In this document: piece after piece, positions 1-10,200 of the stretch
How positions within the stretch are numbered: position 1 is the stretch's first letter
Layout: each line of letters begins with the position of its first letter
From: Flavobacteriia bacterium
GTDB lineage: Bacteria; Bacteroidota; Bacteroidia; Flavobacteriales_D; Crocinitomicaceae
Direction: 5' to 3'
Assembly: GCA_009924735.1 (NCBI GenBank)
Contig: RFQZ01000004.1
Location: 62,001 to 126,000 of the forward strand
DNA: 64,000 nt
Notes under the pieces: generated by a model
Seen by the model: only the letters and a program-made list of their open reading frames with translations
Database searches by the model: none
What the model was told of the DNA's origin: nothing
Position numbers and translations under genes: made by a program

Positions 1-1056
1 TATACCTTTACCCCATCCGCTGGTCAGTGTGCTACAACCGCGCAACAAACGGTAACGGTGAATCCTAACCCAACGATTTCAGGAGGAAACATTGTTTGTG
101 TTGGAAGCACCTTACAATTGACCGGTAGCGGGTCCCCAGCAGTGAACACGCCTTGGGTTTCTGGAGCAGCAGCCATAGGTTCCGTGTCCAACAATGGTTT
201 ATTCACCGCGCTTTCCCCAGGAACGAGTGTATTGACTTACACGAATTCCAATGGGTGTTTCGCAACCAAGACCGTAACCGTGCAGGGTCCTGTAATTGCA
301 TCGCCGCAGCAGGTTACTGCATGTCTTTCGTATCTGTGGAATGGGCAAACTTACGTGCAAAGTGGTACATACTCAGATACCTTACAAACCGTGGTCGGTT
401 GCGATTCCATTGTTTCCTTGAATTTAACCATCAGCGATAGCATCACGGGTCCAACAACACAACAAAACGCTTGCGGTCCATACACTTGGAATGGACAAAT
501 ATATGCGCAAAGTGGAACGTACACGTACAATGGAACCACTCAAAACGGTTGCGACTCCAGCGCTACCTTGGTATTAACCATCGATCTGGCGCCAAGCAAT
601 GCCACTTTAAGTTTGAACGCAGGTACGTTTACCGCAACGGCTCAAAATGCAAACAGCTACTTGTGGTTGGATTGTGCTACCAATACACCCATCCCGGGGG
701 CAACTACAGCAACTTTTACGCCCGTAATTTCTGGGTCGTATGCCGCTGTAGCGATGAATGCATGTGGATCTGACACCACAACGTGTGAACCAATAGAAGT
801 ACAAGGGTTAAATGAATTTGGAAACAGCACCCTAATGGCCTATCCAAACCCAACCCGCGATTGGCTCACCGTTAAATCTACACAAGAAACCATCGAAACC
901 ATTGAGTGGTTAGATTTGAATGGAAGGACGTTGGAAACCATAGAAGTAAATGGCTTAGGAACAAGCCTTAATTTTACCGACTTTTCCAATGGTGTTTACT
1001 TTCTTCGAATCACAAGAAATTCAGGTAAGTCATTGCTTCGCATCGTTAAGCAATAA
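1..1056 (+). CDS. T9SS-sorted modular adhesin, 3' part only
   Basis: The frame is open from base 1, so this is the C-terminal ~351 residues of a larger secreted protein; an internal GTG at 58 is not a believable start. The visible part has Ig-like surface modules, then two diverged copies of a ~43-residue unit (nt 307-435 and 460-583) sharing the pattern WNGQ.Y.QSGTY...GCDS..L.L.I. After a further Ig-like stretch ending in a Cys-containing segment, a Por-type sorting domain starts near nt 826 (AYPNPTRDW, then LNGR, GVYFLRI and a basic end). That domain directs export by the type IX system and removal or attachment at the cell surface. A strong intrinsic terminator follows 25 bases after the stop. 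The adhesin role is inferred; no ligand can be named. It may be a paralogue of the giant protein directly downstream. Confidence 0.85.
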   Translation, partial: YTFTPSAGQCATTAQQTVTVNPNPTISGGNIVCVGSTLQLTGSGSPAVNTPWVSGAAAIGSVSNNGLFTALSPGTSVLTYTNSNGCFATKTVTVQGPVIASPQQVTACLSYLWNGQTYVQSGTYSDTLQTVVGCDSIVSLNLTISDSITGPTTQQNACGPYTWNGQIYAQSGTYTYNGTTQNGCDSSATLVLTIDLAPSNATLSLNAGTFTATAQNANSYLWLDCATNTPIPGATTATFTPVISGSYAAVAMNACGSDTTTCEPIEVQGLNEFGNSTLMAYPNPTRDWLTVKSTQETIETIEWLDLNGRTLETIEVNGLGTSLNFTDFSNGVYFLRITRNSGKSLLRIVKQ

Positions 1057-1080
1057 GTTTAGGTTAACATTTTTATTTAA

Positions 1081-1103
1081 AAGGGGCTTCGGCCCCTTTT
1101 TTT
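1081..1103 (+). terminator. Intrinsic terminator after the first adhesin gene
   Basis: A perfect 7-bp stem AAGGGGC/GCCCCTT with a TTCG tetraloop is followed directly by a T-run. It separates the partial upstream adhesin from the giant adhesin gene. Confidence 0.93.
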
Positions 1104-1189
1104 GGCTAGAAACAGGTTTCGTGCTTCATTGACACTCAATAAATTGCGCGCAATGTTAAATCTATGTTTTAATTAATTCAATTTTTCAT

Positions 1190-1197
1190 TATCTTTG
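1190..1197 (+). promoter_or_regulatory. Bacteroidota -7 box TATCTTTG for the giant adhesin
   Basis: An exact match to TAnnTTTG lies 35 bases before the ATG, giving a leader of about 30 nt. No clear TTTG -33 element is seen at the usual 19-21 nt spacing. No Shine-Dalgarno site is visible in the AT-rich leader. Confidence 0.6.
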
Positions 1198-1232
1198 GCT
1201 CCGAAACTCAATTTTTACTTAAAGTACATATT

Positions 1233-4200
1233 ATGAAAAAAATGCTACCCGCAGTCACCCGTTTAATTGTATTGGCTTGTGTGTTGGTAATGTCAACATC
1301 TGCGTTTGCAACCATTTGTCCTAACGCATCTGTAATTTCACCTGCCTCTCTACCCATTGTAGGTCAAAATGTGGTTTGTGGTGGTACCGACGATATTAAT
1401 ACGGCGTCTATTGCCGCCTCAATTTTAACAGGCGGTTGTAATAGTACACTCTATTACGGAGGTCAAGAGGCCCTATACAGTTTCACACCATCAGCGTCTG
1501 GTCTGTACGATGTGTCCTACAGTGGACAAACATATACAAGTATTTTTGTTTTCAATGGTTGTCCAACCACGGGAGGGACCACCTGTGTTGGGGGTGTTTC
1601 AAGCTCCACAGCGTCAAAAACCCTTTCGGTAACCTTAACCGCAGGCGTTACTTACTACATAATGTTTGACACTTGGCCCAGTCCTGTCAGCCCTTGTCCT
1701 GGAACTTTTTCGTTAACGCAAATATTACCAAATACTGCAACAGCAACTATTAATGGTGGTTTGTGGTCGAGTCCACAAACATGGGTTTCTGGCACCGTCC
1801 CCAACGCTGGAAGTACGGTTGTAATTCCGGCCGGTAGCATTGTTGTGGTAGATCAAATCACCAGCATTGTTGCTTTGGATGTTACAGGGAACTTACAATG
1901 GAATGGAACCGCAAATGCAATGACTGTATTTGGTAACATCACAGTTAATCCAGGTGGGAAATTTTTACCATACACGACAACTGCGGGTGGAACTACTTCA
2001 GTCACCATTAATGTAGGTGGAGACTTCACAAACAATGGTTATTGTAACTTTGCTGCAGGTACAACAACTTCTGGATTCTTATCATTTAACGGGAGTCAAC
2101 AAGGATCTAGTTTAACCCAAACCCTGGGTGGGAATGGCGTTTTTGAAGGAAATGGAGTTAAGGGTATCATACGTGCGTTGCAATTTGCAACCACTGGAAG
2201 TTCTTCCATTACAACCACCCAAGATTTAATTACCACAAACCTCGCACACACAGCGGGATCATTGAATACCAATGGGAAGTTAACCATTGATAACACTGCT
2301 CTGTGTTTTGGTCAAGCCATCAATACACAAGTTGCCAGCGTTAGTGTTACTAACATGGGTTCTTTATACAGTGTTTCTCCTGTCGTTTGTGGTGTTGCAG
2401 TAACGCCATACGCAAACGGCGCATTGGCTACCTTAGGAACGCGATATTTCTTTGGAAACAATGTCTATTTATGTACAGCCGGCGGAACATTTAATGCCAC
2501 ACCCCCAACGTCAAATACGCTCAATGCCGTTTTCACTACCAGTGGTCCCTCTCTGCTTTATGTAGGAACCTTAGGTACCCTAGGTGCAAATGTTCCTTAC
2601 AATGGGGCTTTAAGCCTAGTTACCCCTTATTTTTATGGCAATAACTGGTATCAAGCGGTTGTTGCAACAGCAACGACCACAATGCCTACCCACGTAGCAG
2701 GAACGGTAGGTAATTTCAGGTACCTTGGTCCTGCGGCTAAGGTTAGTGTAAATTTTGACGCAGCAACCCAAACCGTACGAAGTTTAACCATAACCAATCC
2801 AGGAAGTGGATGGAATAGTGCTACTGCACCTGCTTTGGTTTTTAGCGCTGGTGCCGTTGGTGCGCTCGGATCAGGAGCGGTTGCAACACCATGTGTATTA
2901 TACAATCTACAAGGACCCGTAAATAGTTTGGTCCAAAAATCGGGCGTTTCTACGTTTACCGGTGGTTTGACGATAAATTCTGACCAGGGAGCAAGCATCG
3001 CCAGTGCAGACCCACAAGCATCGTCTGGATTAGGCGCTATCTATTGTACAAACGGAGGTCTTAATTATACCGTCGCACCCACTGTAGGTGTAGCAGGTCC
3101 AACCGCATTGAACCTCGTTACCAATGTAGGGTCTGGATACGCCGTTGCACCAACCGTAGTTGTGGCTGGAGGAACTTTGGTTTCTGGAACAGCACTTGCA
3201 GCAGCGAACTTCACCGTTACGGTAAACCAAGGAAAAGTAGTGTCTGTGTATTTGAACAGTTCAACAACCGCGACGTATTCAGTGCCTCCAACCATAACAC
3301 TTTCCGCTGGAAATGCCACCATCGCTTGGCCTGCAAACTGCTGGCCAACGGCAACAGCTAGCATTGGTTCAAACGGACAACTTTTGAACTTTACCGTAAC
3401 CAATCCAGGATTTGGCTATGTTGTTGCTCCAACTGTTGGTGTTGGTATTACTTCAGGCACAGCAGCTGGTGGGGTATTTACCACTGCCGCCTCTGGATTG
3501 ACTGCGCGTGTTGCCCTTTACAACCTTACATTAAACTTCTTTGCGCCAGCACTAACGGCTGTTGTCCAAAATGACGTTGACGTTATCCCTGCGAATCGTA
3601 AAATCAATACCCTTGCATTGGCAGGAAATGGAAATGGCTTAAACTTAGCGAACAACCTTACGCTTTATGGCTCAGCGCCCCTTACCTTGACCGCCAGTTT
3701 GTCTGTACCTGGAAATATTTTAAATCTTAATGGAAACACGGTCACATGTACATGGAATGGTTACGCAGGGGCAACAAGTACATTTGGTGCTTCAAATGTC
3801 TACATACAAGGTGGATCTATGGCCATTTATGGCAGAGGAGGTGGTGCCTTTGGAAGCACCTTCAACTTTCCATTTAGCGCAACATTTACCGCATTCACAG
3901 GAAATGGTTCATTGGGTGTTGCAGTGGGTTCCGATATCACCAGAATTGTAGTTACAGATAATGCCGCACCTACGAACATTGTTTCAAACGGTACCGCTAT
4001 TGCTTTTGGAAACAGATCCTTTAGGGTACAAGGATTTTCCACATTATCCATACCTGGTATTTCAGGAACCAATCCAACTGTTACATTACGCTACAATTCA
4101 CAAGACGGACTGTTGTCTACACAAGACCAAACGTATGTGGCTCAAGCTGCTACAAATGGGGGGCAATGGAACCTTGTTAGTGCGGCGTACGGAGTCGCAG

Positions 4201-7200
4201 GTGCTCTTCCAGCTACGGGTTTAATAACAACCCCAACCGTTGCACCAGGTCCAATCTTATTAGACGGTGACGATTATTTCGCTTGGGCTACTAATGCGCC
4301 TACGATTACCAACGTTTCTCCTTTAACTGTATGTGCAAACTCAGGTCAATTTACAATTACCGGTACAAGTCTAAACGGGATTACTGCAGTACAAATTGGG
4401 GGAACGCCTGTTGCCTCATTTACAATCATTTCGCCAACCCAAATTGACGCAGTTGCAGGAAATGGAACCACTGGGGTAGTAACAGTTATTAAAAACAATT
4501 CTTCGTTCTCAGGGGTACAAGTCATTACCATAAATGCATCACCTGCTGCACCAACTGTAGCGGTGCCCAGTGCAACCGTATTGTTAGGTGTAACGGCTAC
4601 TTTTACCGCAACGGGAAGCGGAGGGACTTTTAACTGGTATACAACTCCTTTTGGCGGTGTGGCCGTTGGTAATGGAGCAAGTTTTACTACCCCGCCAGCA
4701 TGTGCCACTACTTCCTATTACGTAGCTGAGAACAATGGAAGTTGTGATGGTCCTAGAACGCAAGTGACCGTCAATGTTACTCCGATTACGTTTAGTTCAT
4801 CTGTACCTAGTTTGTGTGGGAATGGTGGGAATGTTACCTTAACGGCAGCTCCGAATGATCCTTCCTTCAGTTTTGCATGGACCACGGATCAGGCTTCAAC
4901 AACTTTTGCGGCTCCTACTTCGATTTCCACGACCGCCTCAATAACTCAAACCTCAAGTATTTTCTTAGCCACAACGGCAAACGGATGTACTTACACGTCT
5001 ACCCCCATTTCAATTGGTGTATATGCATTCCCGGCTTTAACACCAACAGCCACTCCTAACGTGCTTTGCGATAACGGCATGGTCACTCTGGCATCGGGAA
5101 TTACGCCAGGAAATTTCTCAGCCATATGTATCACGCCAGTTGCAGCAGTAGCTCCAGCGAATTCTACCTATCTTGTAACGAATGGTGTTGCCTCAGTGCC
5201 ACAAACCTCCGGTACCTTAGATGATGGTGGATGGGGAGCGATTCCAATCGGGTTTAACTTCAACTACTTCGGAACGAATTACAACAGCATAAACGTAGGT
5301 ACGAATGGTGTTCTTCAATTCGGCGCCTACAACGCAACAGCCCTAGGAGATTTTACCATTGGTGCTTTACCAAATGCCCTTGATCCTACAAATGCCATTT
5401 TCGGTTGTGCCCATGACCTCCACAACGGATATGCAGGAGCCAACTTAAACTATTGGACAACAGGTATTGCACCCAACCGAAAATTCGTGGTGAATTATCA
5501 AGTATGGCAGTACGGAAACCCAGCTATTCCTGTTAATTTTCAAATCATTCTAAAAGAGACCACGGGTCAAGTGGAAATCGTTGCGACCAACGTATTATCC
5601 ACTGCTGGAAAAACCATTGGTGTAAATAATCCTTCAGGAACGATTGGTGCTGCGGCACCTAATTGTAACGTAGTGCCCAATGCAGCCAACTTTTGGCAAG
5701 CGCAAACCGCTACCATTCCATCAGCCAGTCCACAAGCTTGGAGGTTCAATCCACCTGTTAACTACACCATTAACTGGACCGTGAACGGTGTTGGAACACC
5801 AGCAGCTGGTCAGTTGAACGGAGTTACCGTAAATACACCTTCAACCATCCAAATGACCAATGCTTCTACGCCTTACCAAGTCTATATTCAAGACCCTATC
5901 ACGAACTGTTCACAGGTGTATCAAACCCCAGTTACGGTAAATGTTTCACCAACTTCACCCAGTGCTACGAATAGCACGCAGTGTGGTTTAGGCATTCCTA
6001 CAGCAGCTATTACATCTACGGCGGGTGCCAACGGAAATGGCCAATACTTTTGGTTTAATGCCTTGAACAACGGCACTTTGGTACAAACCCCACCCACAGG
6101 ATCGTTTTCTACTTTCTATAATGATAACTTTGCAGGGCCGGCTGTTGCTGCAGGAGCCACCTTGTCAGGAAGTGCCAATTTAATTAACAACCCAGGAGAA
6201 TTACAATTGTTCAATAACGCGGGAAATCAAATTGGGGGCATCACGGTAAATGCCGGTGTAAATGCCACCGCATACATGGTAGACTTCGATCTTATCACTT
6301 CTACAGGTGCCGATGGAGTTTCTTACAGCTTTGGCGATGACGTTGATGCATCTGCCATTACACCATCACAAGAAATGGGGTCTGGTTCTAAGCTTAAAAT
6401 TAGCTTTGACTCTTATGGGGCTATGCCTAATGGATCAGGGGTTTATTTGCTTTACAACAATACCTTGGCGTCTTTCAATGCAGCAAGTCCAGGTGTACTT
6501 AGTTATTCAAATGATATTTCATGGGTAAATGACACTAACCATGTAGCCATTTCCATTGATAACTATGGCAAATTGTTTATGACCATTGGCGCAACCACCA
6601 TTTTCAACGGGGTGCAATTACCACCTGCCTATTTAGCCGCTAACAAATCTACTTGGAAACATGTAATTGCTGGAAGAACAGGCGGAATTTCCATGCTAGC
6701 CACCATCGACAACTTAATCATTCAGTATGCGAACAACCTTCCAGGTTTTTCCACGATTCAATCCCCAGTGAATGCGACAACCACTTACTATGTTACCGAG
6801 CAAGGAACCAATGGTTGTTTCAGTCTTCCTACACCCATTACAGTTACTGTAGTTAACCCTAGTCCAATCATCGTAACCCCTGGGGCAACGGCTGCCATTT
6901 GTTTAGGTCAATCCGTTCCTGTAAATGCTACGTCTATCGCATCACCAGCGTATACGTATTCATGGGATGCTAACAATTACAATGGTTCTGGACTCAATGG
7001 CCCATTGAATGGTGAGCAACAAACCTTTACGCCATATCTAGACGGCGCATACACCTATACTATTACTGGAACCAATGGTGTTTGTACAGCTACATCAACC
7101 CTAGTGGTTACAGCCAACCCACTACCGATTATAACCAGTGCCGTAGGAACTCCAAATGCAGTTTGTAACAATGGAACCATAGCACTTGCTGCATCCAGTT

Positions 7201-10200
7201 TTGTTTCAGGTCCCCAAGTACTTCCAGTAGGTTACTGTGCGACCACTAACTATGGTGGTGGAATGGTAAACAACGTGGTATTCAATACTATATCGAATAA
7301 TTCATCGGCCAATAATCCAGTAGCACTTCCATATTATACCTCTTATAACGTATCAACTACTGTAAACATTGGACAAACCTATCCCTTGGCTGTTACCATT
7401 GCTCCGGGTTCCAATGCCATCGTTTCTGTATGGATAGATTATAACAGAGATGGTGTGTATGCTGCTTCTGAATGGCAACAAGTAGGGGTAAACATTGCAG
7501 CAGGATCTACAGCTACCATTAATGTTACAATTCCTGCCAATGCACTTCCAGGTTTAACCGGAATGAGAATTAGAAGTAGGTTGTCGGGTAACATCAATGG
7601 CGCCATTAATGCGTGTTCCTTAATGGGGTCCGGTGAAACTGAAGATTATCAGGTTAATATACAAGCGGCTCCTGCCAATCCTTACAATTATTCTTGGAAT
7701 ACGGTTCCACCGATCAATACAGCATCTGGAACCACTCCAGCCATCAACAATACAGGGGCAAACCTTCTTGTTTCTTACATCGTTACTGCAACTGATCAAC
7801 TTACAGGCTGTGTAAGTCAAGATACATCTAACAATGTAACCATCTACCCTGCGATCTTACCTCCAACGGTGGTAAACAGTACGCATTGCGGTATCCAAAT
7901 TCCAACAGCCTCAGCAAATGATGTAAATGGTTTTGTTGGACCCAACTACAATTGGTATGCTTCACCGGTGAATGCGAATGCGCTTCAAAGTACAGCAGCC
8001 AATACCTATGGGTCATTTATTGGAAATACCACAACGTTGTATGTTTCTGTTGAAGACACATTAACGGGTTGCGAAACGGCAAGCAGTCCAGTTACCATAA
8101 CCGTTTCTTCAGGCCCTGCCTTGACATTGGCAACACCTTTAGATTCTATTTGCGTAGGAAACACCTCTTCTTCTATTGGATTGACCGCAGGTGCTGCTAC
8201 CTACAACACATTCAGTTGGACGCCAGCCGCTGGTGTTTCTGGAAATGAAGCGATAGGGTGGACATTTAACCCTGCTGTTTCAACGGTTTATACCTTGCAA
8301 GCCACACAATCTAGCGCACCAAACTGTAGCAATCAAGATACCTTGACGATACAAGTAGATCAAGTTATTCCTCAGGCACCAACCGTACCTCAAAACTTGT
8401 TCAATGTATGTTCTGGTGCGAACAGCGTGCTATTGGCTGCGAATGCACCTGCTGCAAACAACACCTACACTTATACCTTAAATTTCTTTGACTCATTCGG
8501 AGATGGATGGAACGGGAACACAATCAATGTGAATGTAAATGGGAATCCTGTATTGAATGGGGTTACCTTAGCAAATGGCTTTACAGGTTCATTGCCATTC
8601 ACCGTTTCCAACGGAAATGCGATTACTGCACAATTCAATGCCATCGGGTTTTTTGTAGGTGAATGTACCTTTAACATTGTTGACAATAACGGTGTTATTA
8701 TTTTCTCGGGAACACCTGCAAGCGCATTTGGTCCTCCGAATCTTACTGTACCGTATATTGTTCCAGGCCTAGTAGCGCCAAACTACGTGGTTAATTGGTA
8801 CAATGCCAGTTTGAATGGTACTAATATTGGGACAGGAACTTCATTGCAAGCCGTTGGTACAAGTGTTATGCCTGCCACAGTAAATGGTTCGTATGTTTTC
8901 TATGCAGGCGTATCCTTAGGTGCGTGTAAGAGCGTTACTGTGCCACTCACCGTAAATGTTGCAGATGTTGTTGCTACCATTACCACATCAAATACATGTA
9001 TTGGTCAAGCGAACGGTTCATTTACAGCCAACAATTTCTCTTGCGGTACAGCTCCTTACTCCTATTCTGTTGACAACAGTGCTTTTGGTGCCATACCTAC
9101 TAATTTAGCTGCAGGGCCACATACCGTTGTAATTCGTGATGCGAACCTTTTGTTGTCATCTACTTACAATATCAATATTTCAGTAGACAGTACCGTTCCT
9201 CCAGCACCTACTGTTAACCAAGCCACTTACAGTATATGTTCTGGTTCGAACAGTTTGCAGATTGCAGCAAGTCCTCCTGTCAATATGGGAAGTCAAACGT
9301 ATACTTTAAATCTATTTGATTCATTTGGAGACGGATGGAACGGGAATACCATTGATGTGTCCGTAAATGGTGTAGCTGTGTTAAATGGTGTTACCCTACC
9401 TTCTGGATTTAATACATCTTATCCATTCACTGTTTCTGGTGGAAACAATGTGACAACACTGTTCAACGGCATAGGACTTTGGATTGGTGAGTGTACTTAT
9501 AACATAACCAATGCCGCTGGTACGGTTATTTTCTCCGGTACACCTGCAAGTTTTGTAGGTCCACCGAACCTAAATCCTGCCCACATTGTACCTATCCCAG
9601 TTCAACCAAATTATGTCATTAATTGGTACAATGCGAGTGCAAATGGTAATAATGTAGGTACGGGTTCACCTTTCGAAACTGTAGGAACTACCGTTATGCC
9701 AGTGGCAAACAACGGCACCTATGTTTTCTATGCAGGTACATCCTTGGGTGCATGTAACAGTGTGGCAACAGTTCCTGTTACGGTAAACGTTTCAGACGTT
9801 GCTGCAACCATCACAGCAATCAATGCAACATGTAACGGTGTTGCGAATGGATCCTTTACAGCGACGAACTTTACCTGTGGAACTGGACCTTTTGTATATT
9901 CTGTAAACAACGGACCTTTCACTGGTATTCCTAGCAACCTTCCAGCTGGAAATCATACCGTGGTAATACGTGATGCGAATAACTTGTTATCATCTGCCTA
10001 CAACATTACCATTACTCAACCGGCTTGGTCAATCAATGCCCCAACGGTAAGTGCTAATGATTCTATTTGTGTCAATGATTTATCCGAAATTGTTAATGCA
10101 TCAGCTATCGTAAATGGTCAAATACAAACTGTGACTAATACGTACAACTTAGCAAGTAATGTGTTTTTTGCTCAAAACGCTGGTGGTACACAAACCTTTA

